DNA of 64,000 bases from Bin87 sp963692995 (lineage in GTDB: Bacteria > Chloroflexota > Dehalococcoidia > Lucifugimonadales > UBA3495), in contig OY843611.1 of NCBI GenBank assembly GCA_963692995.1, positions 682,001-746,000 of the forward strand. The letters run 5' to 3'. Under the pieces are notes generated by a model that made no database searches, was not told where the DNA came from, and saw nothing but the letters and a program-made list of their open reading frames with translations. The stretch's first letter is position 1, and each line of letters begins with the position of its first letter. This document shows positions 41,646-49,703 of this stretch, in pieces. The position numbers were made by a program, and so were the translations under genes.

Positions 41646-42419
41646 CTATTCGGCCAGCAGGTCGTTGAGCCGGGCTTCGATCAAGTCCACGCCGCGGGCG
41701 CCGGCGCTGCGGTAGGCAATGCGGCCCGCTTTGTCCAGAAACACGTAGCTGGGTACGCCCTGTATGCCGTACGCAGAGGCCAATTGAGCTTGCTCATCGT
41801 AAATGTTGGGGAAGGTCAGTTGGTTGCGTTCTACGAAAGCGATAGTGTCGGCTTCCGTGGTCCTGAACTGGGACACGCCGATGACGTTGATGCCGGCAGC
41901 CTCGAACTTCTCGCGGTACCGCTCTGCTACAACGGGCAACTCCCGTTGACAGTGTGGTCACCAGGGCGCCCAGAAAGCGAGCAGGGTCGGGGCGCCCATG
42001 GTGTCCGCCAGTAGCAGGTCGGTGCCATCAAGCAGGCTGGCCTGGAAGGGGATGGACGGCTCGCGTTCGCTCGCTTCGGCTTGTGTCGGCAGAGGGCGTG
42101 GGGTGTAGGTGGGCCGAAGGGAGGCAGTCGGCGCCGGAGTATCGGTCGGCGGAGCGGCGTCAGTGAGCGGCTGGGGCGTGAGCATGGCCGTTGGTGCGGG
42201 AGGTTCAGTGGGTTCCGCCGTGGGCAGCAAAAGCTGTATGGTTGCCGGGTAGTCCGGCGTCGCCGCCGGCTCGGCGGGAGCGGCACAGCCGACCAGAATC
42301 ACGCCGAGGGCCCAGACCAGAGCGAGCCAGGCGCCGGATGAGGATTCCAATCCTCCCGATCCGGACGGACGGGCCGGGCCAGCAGGACGGGGGCTGAATG
42401 GGTTGCGGGGCCAAATCAT
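41646..42419 (-). CDS. candidate selenoprotein: TlpA/thioredoxin-like lipoprotein with in-frame TGA
   Basis: A single frame of 258 codons that is open apart from one TGA at 41958-41960. Translating it as Sec gives a 257-residue protein. The N-terminal part is a lipoprotein signal (LALVWALGVILVGC, lipid Cys45), then a long Pro/Thr-rich spacer. The thioredoxin fold starts at IPFQASLLDGTDLLLADT, then APTLLAFWAPW-U154-PHC157. The TGA stands exactly at the first Cys of the CxxC redox motif. The second half has YREKFEAAGINVIGVSQ, an FPNIYDEQAQLASAYG segment and the cis-Pro site IQGVPSYVFLD. A SECIS-like hairpin follows the TGA. It would be an extracytoplasmic thiol redox enzyme. If TGA were not recoded, the gene would be a precise nonsense mutant. 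Confidence 0.85.
41930..41948 (-). promoter_or_regulatory. bacterial SECIS-like hairpin
   Basis: On the coding (minus) strand, 9 bases after the TGA, CAACGGG-AGTTG-CCCGTTG forms a perfect 7-bp stem with a 5-base loop. The loop begins 17 bases after the TGA, inside the known range of about 16-37. Its second base is G, matching the requirement for a G in the first two loop positions. The element would bind SelB and place Sec at codon 154. Confidence 0.75.
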
Positions 42420-42422
42420 TGC

Positions 42423-42463
42423 AAAACTACACTAGCATACTTTACAAAAGTACACTAGCATAC
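42423..42463. repeat. direct repeat immediately upstream of the selenoprotein start
   Basis: Two 18-bp copies of AAAACTACACTAGCATAC (one mismatch), 23 bp apart, begin 4 bases from the selenoprotein start codon. On the minus strand they read GTATGCTAGTGTA, resembling an extended -10 (TGCTAGTGT). They may be a doubled promoter or an operator. No RBS is seen before the start, so leaderless translation is possible. Confidence 0.6.
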
Positions 42464-42591
42464 CTTGCTTGCCGGCGCATCGGCAGTCTGTCGGCGCGCC
42501 AGGGGCGGTGGCGTCAATTCAGTCGTCTCGGCGCGGGTGGTAAAATGGTGTGAAGACTTGACAACTTACCCAGCCCTCGGGAGCGACGGCT

Positions 42592-43515
42592 ATGAACACG
42601 ATAAAGACTTTCTTCCTGCTGATGGCGCTGACCGGGCTATTGCTGCTCATCGGCGCGGCAATCGGTGGTCAGGCCGGCATAATCATCGCCGTAGTTATTG
42701 CGCTTGCGCTGAATTTCGGGGCCTACTGGTTCAGTGACAAGATCGCCCTCAGTATGGCCCACGCCCGCCAGATCACTCAGGAAGAGGACCCAGAGCTGTT
42801 CAAGTTGGTGGCGGAACAGGCCCAACTGGCCAACATGCCTATGCCCAAAGTGTACGAAATCGACACCGACGCCCCCAACGCCTTTGCCACGGGACGTAAC
42901 CCGCAGAACGCCACCGTCGCCGTTACGGCCGGCATCCGCCGCATCCTGACGCGGGAGGAACTGGCCGGCGTAATGGCCCACGAAATGGCCCATGTGGGCA
43001 ACCGCGACACGCTCATCATGGCCATCGTCGCCACCATCGCCGGCGCCATTTCCATGCTGGCGTTCATGGCGCAAATCGCCGCCATCTTCGGCAGCTTCGG
43101 CGGCCACCATGACGAGGATGAGGGTGGCGGCGGCAATATATTCAGCCTGCTCATCATCGCCATCATCATGCCCATAGCGGCGACTATCATCCGAATGGCC
43201 ATTTCCCGCGCCCGCGAGTTCCAGGCCGACCAGACCGGGGCGCACAACTGCGGCAACCCGGAGGCCCTGGCCCGCGCGCTGGAAAAGCTGGAGATTGGCT
43301 CGGAAATCCGCCCGATGAAGGTGAACGAGGCCGCCTCGCACTTGTTCATCGTCAACCCGCTCAGCGGGCGGGCCATGGCCCGGCTGTTCTCCACGCACCC
43401 GCCTACTGAGGAACGGGTTCGCCGCCTGCGGGAGATGAACGTCCGCCCCAACTACGGCAGCAGCGACAGCTCCAGCTACGATATGACGGGCAGCAACGAC
43501 CGGCCTAACTTCTAA
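42592..43515 (+). CDS. htpX: protease HtpX
   Basis: A 307-residue M48 membrane metalloprotease. Two N-terminal TM segments (FFLLMALTGLLLLIGAAIG, IIIAVVIALALNFGAYWFS) precede the zinc motif H130-E-M-A-H134 (MAHEMAHVGNRD). A third ligand is E209 in RAREFQADQTGA. Two more TM helices lie in between (TIAGAISMLAFMAQIAAIF, IFSLLIIAIIMPIAATIIRM). NPLSGRAMARLFSTHPPTEERVRRLR closes the family pattern. It degrades misfolded membrane proteins. Divergent from the selenoprotein. A TAAAAT -10-like hexamer lies at 42541. Confidence 0.97.
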   Translation: MNTIKTFFLLMALTGLLLLIGAAIGGQAGIIIAVVIALALNFGAYWFSDKIALSMAHARQITQEEDPELFKLVAEQAQLANMPMPKVYEIDTDAPNAFATGRNPQNATVAVTAGIRRILTREELAGVMAHEMAHVGNRDTLIMAIVATIAGAISMLAFMAQIAAIFGSFGGHHDEDEGGGGNIFSLLIIAIIMPIAATIIRMAISRAREFQADQTGAHNCGNPEALARALEKLEIGSEIRPMKVNEAASHLFIVNPLSGRAMARLFSTHPPTEERVRRLREMNVRPNYGSSDSSSYDMTGSNDRPNF

Positions 43516-43548
43516 CGCTTTTTGTCGCTGTGTTGCCGGCAGGCAGCC

Positions 43549-44361
43549 ATGATACATAAAAAGGCCGACCCCAAAGCCGTCACGGTGGCGCGGGCGGTGC
43601 AGGAACAAGCGCCGAACGACGCCGTTATCGTCCTGTTCGGCTCTCGCGCCCGCGGCGATTACCACGAGCGTTCCGACATCGACCTGATGATGCTGGTGCC
43701 CGACCGGGACGCCAGCGGCCACGATGCGTGGGCGGCCGCTTCCCGTACCGCGCGCGCTGTCGCCGAGCGGGAGTATGGCCGCCCGGTGGCAGTGGACGTT
43801 TTGCAGATTGACCACCCCCGCTTTCGCCGGGGCCGCCGCGCCGTCAATCACGTCGCTTACGACATCATCAGGGATGGTATCCCCATGACCCAAATCCCGT
43901 TCTCGGCCATCGACCCCGACGCCCGCGATGACGATGGCTACCCGGATAACTGGCCCGACATCAGCGAACGGCTCAAAGACGCTTTGGATTCATTTCGTCA
44001 TATGCGCTATGACTTGGCCGACGGCGCCGAAAAATATCTGGGGCGCAACGGCCAGGAAGCCCTGGAACACTGCTACAAAGCCCTGATCTCAGCCCTCGGC
44101 GTAGCCTACCCCCGCACCCACGACCTGCGGGAACTGGAAGCGCAACTCGACCAACTTAGCGAAAGGCACGGTCTCCACATCCCGCCGTGCCTGGACTGGC
44201 TGGAAGGTTTCTATGGAGGAAAGCGTTACGACCCGCCCGGGCCCATCCCAATGGAACCTCAAGCGTTCTTTGAGCAAGTGGAACAAGTCAAAGACGCCAT
44301 CATAGCCCGCGTCCACGAAATCACCGGCACGTCCGAAGCTGACCTGTACCCCGACCGATAA
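43549..44361 (+). CDS. nucleotidyltransferase-HEPN fusion protein
   Basis: A 270-residue protein from ATG 43549. The N-terminal minimal nucleotidyltransferase has G31-S32 and D43-x-D45 (LFGSRARGDYHERSDIDLMM). The C-terminal ~130 residues form an HEPN domain (EALEHCYKALISALGVAYPRTHDLREL) of the kind that binds nucleotides, not the R-x4-6-H RNase type. Toxin and antitoxin-like domains are thus in one chain. Known fusions are thought to act as nucleotidyltransferases with self-regulation or as small-molecule modifiers. The gene is 33 bp after htpX. Confidence 0.88.
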   Translation: MIHKKADPKAVTVARAVQEQAPNDAVIVLFGSRARGDYHERSDIDLMMLVPDRDASGHDAWAAASRTARAVAEREYGRPVAVDVLQIDHPRFRRGRRAVNHVAYDIIRDGIPMTQIPFSAIDPDARDDDGYPDNWPDISERLKDALDSFRHMRYDLADGAEKYLGRNGQEALEHCYKALISALGVAYPRTHDLRELEAQLDQLSERHGLHIPPCLDWLEGFYGGKRYDPPGPIPMEPQAFFEQVEQVKDAIIARVHEITGTSEADLYPDR

Positions 44362-44476
44362 GCGACCGGCTCACGTTTGCAACGGCCGGCCGCTGTCCCT
44401 ATACTGCGGCCATTGCTGACTGGCCCGGATCGCACGGCTGGCGACAGCGTAGGCCGCCACACCGAGGAGGCTCCTG

Positions 44477-45643
44477 ATGCCGAAAGACAAGGTGGAAGTT
44501 TTCTGGTTTTCCGAACAACCCTACGGCCATGTTACCGACGAGGACGTTGCGCAGTACGATTCGGGACGGCTGGATTTCCCCAACTCCCACTTCGACCCGG
44601 AGAAGGCGCACGTTCTGTACACCAACTATCACGACCAATACGCCTGGGCCGATGAGAACGGCTTCGACGGCATCATGTCCAACGAGCATCATGCTTCTTA
44701 CTGGTGCATGAAGCCGGCGGTCAACATTGACGCCGCCGTGATCGCCAAGGTGACGCGCAATACCAAGATCGCCATTCTGGGCAATGTCATCGCCATCAAC
44801 GACCCGATCCGCATGGCCGAGGAAATCGCCATGCTGGACTGCATATCAGGGGGGCGGATTATCTCCGGTTTCGTCCGGGGCACCGCGGTGGAGACCCTGC
44901 AAGGCGGCGTTGCTCCGCCGCAAAACCGGGATCGCTTTGAAGAGGCTCACGACCTGATCATCAAGTGCTGGACCGAGCCGGGGCCGTTCCGCTACGAGGG
45001 CGAGTATTACCACTATCGGAAGGTGAACCCCTGGGTGTTGCCCATGCAAAAGCCCCACCCGCCCATCTGGTTCCCCGGATTCAGCAGCCCGGAGTCTGTG
45101 GTGTGGGCAGCGCGACACGAGCACCCGTACATGAACCTGGGCTCGCTGCTGGATCACACCCACCGGCTGCGCGACGTGTACATCGACACGGCGCGGGAGA
45201 CCGGGTTCGATCCGGGGCCGGAACACTTTGGCTACCTGTTGCGCGTGTTCTGCGCGGACACCGACGAAAAGGCCCAGGAGCTGGGCCGCGAGTTTCTGTG
45301 GACCCAGGAGCATCGCAACCGCGGCCCCCGCGAGCACAACGACCCGCCCGGCTACCAGTCCCGCGAGGCGGTCAACATCCAGCGGACGCTGCCGGGCGCC
45401 GGCGGGTTCGGTCGGATGATGACCTACGAGGAGTTGCAGGAAGCCAACAACATTATCGTGGGCAGCCCCGACACGGTGCGGGAAAAGCTGTCCATGATTG
45501 TGGAACGGCTCAACCCCGGCTACCTGCACATCTACGGCAATGAGGGCGCGATGGCTCACGAGGACGTGATGCGTTCCATCGAGTTGATTGGCCGGGAAGT
45601 GATACCCGCCTTGCACGAGATTCCGCTGGTTGACCGCTACTAG
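44477..45643 (+). CDS. LLM-class flavin-dependent oxidoreductase
   Basis: A 388-residue luciferase-like monooxygenase from ATG 44477 (RBS GGAGG). The core has ENGFDGIMSNEHHASYW, TRNTKIAILGNVIAINDPIRMAEEIAMLD and GRIISGFVRGTAVETLQ, the C-terminal barrel strands PPIWFPGFSSPESV. It most resembles the FMN-dependent two-component-type monooxygenases used by SAR202 groups. The next gene on the strand is a 3-hydroxyisobutyrate-like dehydrogenase 21 bp downstream, so the two may be one unit. TATACT at 44400 is a possible -10. Confidence 0.94.
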   Translation: MPKDKVEVFWFSEQPYGHVTDEDVAQYDSGRLDFPNSHFDPEKAHVLYTNYHDQYAWADENGFDGIMSNEHHASYWCMKPAVNIDAAVIAKVTRNTKIAILGNVIAINDPIRMAEEIAMLDCISGGRIISGFVRGTAVETLQGGVAPPQNRDRFEEAHDLIIKCWTEPGPFRYEGEYYHYRKVNPWVLPMQKPHPPIWFPGFSSPESVVWAARHEHPYMNLGSLLDHTHRLRDVYIDTARETGFDPGPEHFGYLLRVFCADTDEKAQELGREFLWTQEHRNRGPREHNDPPGYQSREAVNIQRTLPGAGGFGRMMTYEELQEANNIIVGSPDTVREKLSMIVERLNPGYLHIYGNEGAMAHEDVMRSIELIGREVIPALHEIPLVDRY

Positions 45644-45664
45644 GCAACGGAGGCAGGCAGAGCT

Positions 45665-46558
45665 GTGACGAAGCAATTGCCGCAACGGCAAGCCTTCATC
45701 GGCGTTGGCGCCATGGGCAGCCTGATGGGGGGCTGCCTGCTGGACGCCGGCGTTGACCTGGCGGTTTTCGACATCAGGCGGGAAGCGGCGGAACCGCTGC
45801 TGGAGCGCGGCGCGCGTTGGGCCGCCAGCGCGGAGGACGCGGCGCGGGGCCGCGAAATTGTATGGGCGTCATTGCCGGGCCCGGCGCAGGTGGAATCGGC
45901 GCTGCTGGGCGACGAGGCCGCCGTCCTGGCGGCGATGGCCGACGGCGCGGTTCTGGTGGACACCACCACCAACGATCCGGAGGTGGCCCGGCGAGTGGCC
46001 GCCGCTTGCGGCAATCGGGGGCTGGCCATGCTGGACGCCCCGGTGAGCGGCCGGCCACCGACGATGACAATGATGGTGGGGGGCGAGCGGGCAGTGTTCG
46101 AGCGGACGCGGCCGGCGCTGGACACCGTCGCCGCGCAGGTATTCTACGTCGGGCCGGCCGGCGCCGGCTGCGTCGCCAAGCTGGCCACGCAGTATATGGG
46201 CTACACCAACCTGATTGCCGCCATCGAAGGAATGTTGATTGGCAAACTCGGCGGGGTTGACCCGGCGGTTCTGGCGGAAATTGTCCCGGTAAGCGCGGGG
46301 GCGAGCCGGGCTTTCAACGCGATACCCAACAGCATCCTGAACCGCTCTTTTCAAGCCGGCGGAACATTGGACATCGTAGCCAAGGACGTGGCGCTGGCTT
46401 GCGCTCTGGCAGAGCGATTGGGTGCGCCGGCGGATACCGGGTCGGTGGCGGATGCGCTGTACCGGGCCGCGCAGTCGGCAGGATGGGGCAGTGAGGGCTA
46501 CCCGATAGTGGCGCAGGTACTGGAGCGGTTGGCGGGCGTCGAGTTGGGTGACGAGTAA
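45665..46558 (+). CDS. NAD(P)-dependent beta-hydroxyacid dehydrogenase (HIBADH family)
   Basis: A 297-residue protein, start GTG 45665. The Rossmann motif is FIGVGAMGSLMGGCLLDAG, then FDIR. The substrate-site DAPVSGRPPTMTMMVGG and the catalytic Lys in CVAKLATQYMGYTNL fit the family (K replaces the usual KLxNN with KLATQ). It oxidises a 3-hydroxy acid such as 3-hydroxyisobutyrate or 2-hydroxy-3-oxo acids. Located 21 bp after the flavin oxidoreductase. Confidence 0.92.
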   Translation: MTKQLPQRQAFIGVGAMGSLMGGCLLDAGVDLAVFDIRREAAEPLLERGARWAASAEDAARGREIVWASLPGPAQVESALLGDEAAVLAAMADGAVLVDTTTNDPEVARRVAAACGNRGLAMLDAPVSGRPPTMTMMVGGERAVFERTRPALDTVAAQVFYVGPAGAGCVAKLATQYMGYTNLIAAIEGMLIGKLGGVDPAVLAEIVPVSAGASRAFNAIPNSILNRSFQAGGTLDIVAKDVALACALAERLGAPADTGSVADALYRAAQSAGWGSEGYPIVAQVLERLAGVELGDE

Positions 46559-46565
46559 GGCCGCT

Positions 46566-46970
46566 TTAGGGAGCCGGCGAACTGCCGTTGGGTTCGCCGG
46601 ACAGGATTCTGGCGATTTCCGGCGGCAACTCCACCCCATGTTCCGCCAGCGCTTTGCTGATGCGCTCGCGCTCTTCCCGGCGTCCTTCCCGGCGTCCTCG
46701 CTCGGCAACCCTTTTCTCGACGGCTTCTTTGGCGGCGAACCACATCTGTAAAACTCCGTAAAGCGCGAGGGTAGTGGGGAACAGTAGCAGCGTCGCTAAT
46801 ATTATCACGCCGTCGTCCTGGTCCGTCAGATCTTTGAGGAACCCGATAATCCAGAGTCCGGCGCCGGATTGGCAACGGCTGATTGTCACCGCAATCGCCA
46901 TACTGACGGTTATTGACAGTGAACCGTCGATGAATCTCCAGAGTGACCGGTCGCTCTCGCTGGTTTCCAT
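46566..46970 (-). CDS. small two-helix membrane protein with charged tail
   Basis: A 134-residue protein. Two hydrophobic segments (ITVSMAIAVTISRCQSGAG weakly, and GVIILATLLLFPTTLALYGVLQMWF strongly) are followed by an Arg/Glu-rich helix (RVAERGRREGRREERERISK), then LPPEIARILSGEP. No family recognised. Antisense is the tail of the HIBADH gene, which ends 8 bp before. It is probably a real gene because the reading frame is long for its composition and begins in an AT-rich leader. Confidence 0.55.
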   Translation of the reverse strand: METSESDRSLWRFIDGSLSITVSMAIAVTISRCQSGAGLWIIGFLKDLTDQDDGVIILATLLLFPTTLALYGVLQMWFAAKEAVEKRVAERGRREGRREERERISKALAEHGVELPPEIARILSGEPNGSSPAP

Positions 46971-47163
46971 TTTATCATCCGCTTTAGCCCGATGCTCTGG
47001 CTACCGTATCACGATGCAGGGCCGAGCGCCTGTTTAGTATCGCGCCGGCTCGTGCCGGTTAAGCAATACGTGCTGGAGGCTCATCTCCTTGGCCGGTGTG
47101 GTACTATGGCGAGGCACATTCAGGCAGCCGCACCGGAGTTGCGCCGGCGCCCGGAGGGAGAAC

Positions 47164-48540
47164 ATGGCGATTGCGTTCCAGCCCAGCGCTTACAGCGACC
47201 TGGTTGACCAGGAAAACGGCATGGTCAGCCGGGAGATATTCGTCAACCCCGACATCTATGCCGAGGAGCAGGAGCGGATTTTCACCCGCGCCTGGCTGTT
47301 CGTCGGCCACGAAAGTCAGGTTGCCAAGCCCGGCGACTTTTTCGTGTCAGCCATGGGCGAGGAATCGGTCATCCTTTGCCGCGATCGGCAGGGCGAGATC
47401 CACGTCTTTCTGAACTCCTGTATGCACCGGGGGATGAAGGTTTGTCGTTACGATGAGGGCAACACGCCCATTTTCACCTGCCCCTACCACGGCTGGAGCT
47501 TCGCGACTGACGGCGCGCTGGTGGGCGTGCCCTTCTACAAGGACGCCTATCACGAGGAGCTGGACAAATCGCAGTGGGGCCTGATCCGTGTGCCCCGGAT
47601 GATCAACTACAAGGGCGGCATTTGGGCGACCTGGGATCCCAACGCGCCGGATTTCCTGGAATACATCGGGGGATTCCGCACCTACCTGGACATCCTGTTT
47701 GACGGATGGGACGGCGCCGAGGGCGGCACCGAGATCATTGGTGGCATCGAGAAGTGGATGGTGCCCAGCAACTGGAAATTCCCCGCCGAGAACTTCATCG
47801 GCGACCGTTACCATAACATCAGTCACCGCTCCGTTGATCTGGTGGGCATCGGCCCGTCCGGCCAGGGACGCCGGGACAACAGTGAGCGCGCGGGAGCCAA
47901 ATCCCTGGATGTATCCTTCCCGGAACGGGGTCACGGCACCGTCATGTTCCTGCGCCCCGCCGACGCGCAGCCCGTTCCGTCCTACCAGAACGATCCTATC
48001 GTCTCCGAGTATTTCTACCAGTGCGAAATCGCGCGCAAGGAACGGCAGGGCCAGCGGTGGCGCATCTTGGCCGGGCCAGGGACCATCTTCCCCAATATGT
48101 CCTTCCTCCCCCGTCAGCCGCGCAGCATCGCAGTGTGGCATCCCCGCGGCCCGGACCGGACCGAGGTTTGGCGATGGTTTCTGGTGGACAGCTCCGCGCC
48201 GCCGGAAGTCAAAGAGTTCTTGCGCCAATACTACATCCGCTACTCCGGCCCTGCCGGGCTGACCGAGCAGGACGATATGGAGAACTGGAACTACGCCCAC
48301 GCCGCCAGCCGAGGCGCGATGGCCCGCCGTCACCATTACAACTACCAGATGGGCCTGGGCTACGCGGTCACCGATTTCGAGGACGGCGGGCTGAAGCTGG
48401 ACGGCACCGTGCTGGACACCACCAAGGCCCGGGCCGGCGAGCAGAACCAGCGCGGGTTCTACAGCCGCTGGCGGGATTTCATGGCCGCGCGGAATTGGGA
48501 CGAGCTGGCCACTTGGCGCAACAACGGCTCGGCCGGTTAG
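47164..48540 (+). CDS. Rieske aromatic ring-hydroxylating dioxygenase, alpha subunit
   Basis: A 458-residue oxygenase component. ATG 47164 follows GGAGGGAGAAC; a longer upstream extension has no homology-like content. Rieske ligands are C86, H88, C106, H109 (CMHRGMKVCRYDEGNTPIF then TCPYHGW). The non-haem iron site is D214, H217, H221 in ENFIGDRYHNISHRS. It adds O2 to an aromatic ring as an alpha-beta hexamer with the next gene. No ferredoxin or reductase gene is adjacent, only two small proteins. Sequence length and motifs match the benzoate/biphenyl-type family seen in SAR202. Confidence 0.97.
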   Translation: MAIAFQPSAYSDLVDQENGMVSREIFVNPDIYAEEQERIFTRAWLFVGHESQVAKPGDFFVSAMGEESVILCRDRQGEIHVFLNSCMHRGMKVCRYDEGNTPIFTCPYHGWSFATDGALVGVPFYKDAYHEELDKSQWGLIRVPRMINYKGGIWATWDPNAPDFLEYIGGFRTYLDILFDGWDGAEGGTEIIGGIEKWMVPSNWKFPAENFIGDRYHNISHRSVDLVGIGPSGQGRRDNSERAGAKSLDVSFPERGHGTVMFLRPADAQPVPSYQNDPIVSEYFYQCEIARKERQGQRWRILAGPGTIFPNMSFLPRQPRSIAVWHPRGPDRTEVWRWFLVDSSAPPEVKEFLRQYYIRYSGPAGLTEQDDMENWNYAHAASRGAMARRHHYNYQMGLGYAVTDFEDGGLKLDGTVLDTTKARAGEQNQRGFYSRWRDFMAARNWDELATWRNNGSAG

Positions 48541-48548
48541 GTAGCATC

Positions 48549-49094
48549 ATGGTAGTTGCCAATGACTCGCTGACAATGCTCCTGCTCAAGCAGGACGTGG
48601 AAGCCTTTCTGTACCACGAGGCCAACTTGCTGGATGACCGGCGCTACAAGGATTGGCTAACTCTGCTCACCGACGACGTGCGCTATTGGGTGCCCATGCG
48701 CCGCAACGTCAAGTTCGGCGAGCTGGAGCGGGAGTTCACCCGGGAAGGCCAGGACATCAACTGGTTTGACGAGGGCAAGCCAACGTTGACGCAGCGGGTC
48801 AACCAGATCCTAACCGGCGTCCACTGGGCCGAAGAACCGTTATCCCGCATCTCCCATCTGGTCACCAACGTGGAGATACTGCGGGTTGCTCCCACGGCGG
48901 CGGACGCGGAGGAAGTATCGCTGCGCTGCCGGTTCATCATCTATCGGAACCGGGTAGAGACGGAAACGGACCTACTGGTGGGCCGGCGTGAGGACACGCT
49001 GCGTCGGGTTGACGGCGAATGGCGCATCGCCCAGCGGCAGGTATTCCTGGACCAGAACGTGCTGCTGGCGAAGAACCTGACCTTCTTTTTCTGA
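48549..49094 (+). CDS. ring-hydroxylating dioxygenase beta subunit
   Basis: A 181-residue beta subunit with a SnoaL-like fold, ATG 48549, eight bases after the alpha stop. Signature: VEAFLYHEANLLDDRRYKDWLTLLTDDVRYWVPMRR, then ISHLVTNVEILRV and FIIYRNRVETETDLLVGRRED, TLRRVDGEWRIAQRQVFLDQNVLLAKNLTFFF. It supports the alpha subunit structurally. A palindromic repeat cluster follows. Confidence 0.95.
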   Translation: MVVANDSLTMLLLKQDVEAFLYHEANLLDDRRYKDWLTLLTDDVRYWVPMRRNVKFGELEREFTREGQDINWFDEGKPTLTQRVNQILTGVHWAEEPLSRISHLVTNVEILRVAPTAADAEEVSLRCRFIIYRNRVETETDLLVGRREDTLRRVDGEWRIAQRQVFLDQNVLLAKNLTFFF

Positions 49095-49105
49095 CCGTGT
49101 TCAGC

Positions 49106-49210
49106 GTCATTCCCGAGTTCAGCGTCATTCCCGCGAAAGCGGGAATCTATAATCGGGCTCAAGCCCTGATCGCCGAATATGTCCGGATTCCGGCGAAAGC
49201 CGGAATGACG
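49106..49210. repeat. GTCATTCC-family repeat cluster
   Basis: CGTCATTCCCGAG, then two palindromes (TTCCCGCGAAAGCGGGAAT at 49126-49145 and TTCCGGCGAAAGCCGGAA at 49188-49205) with GACGG ends. They occupy most of the 141-bp gap between the beta subunit and the small gene at 49236. Confidence 0.8.
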
Positions 49211-49235
49211 GTGTCCGGATGCGCGGGTGAAATTT

Positions 49236-49439
49236 ATGGCTGACATAGTGAATTTGTTTGAGGTGGAGCCCGGCCAGACGGTGCGGCTCTACGGCGAGGC
49301 TACCGCCGAAGTGGTTTCTAATCCCAGAGACGGGGTTTGGCTGTTCGTGCGCTACCTGACCAGTCCGGAGGACCCGGCGCAAGTGGGCGAAGAGGACATG
49401 GTCTTCGCCCAGGACGTGCTGGAACTGGTGGCCGGCTAG
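49236..49439 (+). CDS. small protein in the dioxygenase cluster (unrecognised)
   Basis: A 67-residue protein from ATG 49236 (GTG 49227 is an alternative). MADIVNLFEVEPGQTVRLYG then VSNPRDGVWLFVRYLTSPED and QVGEEDMVFAQDVLELVAG read as a compact beta-rich SH3-like or DUF-type domain. It is between the dioxygenase beta subunit and the Cys-rich small gene, 5 bp from the latter. It may be an assembly or electron-transfer accessory protein. No homology can be asserted. Confidence 0.65.
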   Translation: MADIVNLFEVEPGQTVRLYGEATAEVVSNPRDGVWLFVRYLTSPEDPAQVGEEDMVFAQDVLELVAG

Positions 49440-49444
49440 CGCCC

Positions 49445-49684
49445 ATGGCAACCGCTGCTAACGGCAACGCTGCCAGTGGGCAGTTGGCGGTTCCCAGCCA
49501 CGACGAAATCCTGGCGGCGTTGCGCGCCGGCTATCGGGCCATCGACGACGGTTACGGGTTCTACCCCGGGTTCGACGGTTGGCTGGAGTCGCTGGGCTAC
49601 CAACGGCGGGACGATGTGGCTTGCACCTGCCCCGACGGCGGATACCGCGGGCACCTGCCGGAATGCCAGTGGGTGCGGGAGTAA
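49445..49684 (+). CDS. small Cys/His-containing protein in the dioxygenase cluster
   Basis: A 79-residue protein, ATG 49445. The N-terminal half is helical (HDEILAALRAGYRAIDDGYGFYPG), followed by C-x-C and H/C in CTCPDGGYRGHLPECQW, a possible metal-binding knuckle. It lies 5 bp after the previous small gene and 19 bp before the MscS gene. Role is unknown; it does not match the CxxCx...C ferredoxin patterns. The Cys spacing could support a zinc or iron site. Confidence 0.6.
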   Translation: MATAANGNAASGQLAVPSHDEILAALRAGYRAIDDGYGFYPGFDGWLESLGYQRRDDVACTCPDGGYRGHLPECQWVRE

Positions 49685-49703
49685 TCGAGAGGCGGTTATT
49701 CAT

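Noticed and set aside
41958..41960. TGA as Trp or Gly by code change
   Set aside because: Many genes in the window end with TGA at their family-typical C-terminus, so TGA is a normal stop here.
42637..43893. 418-codon minus frame over htpX
   Set aside because: Antisense to the HtpX gene whose HEMAH and TM segments are clear.
48021..48548. Upstream in-frame extension of the dioxygenase beta subunit
   Set aside because: It overlaps the alpha subunit in another frame; the family N-terminus begins at ATG 48549.
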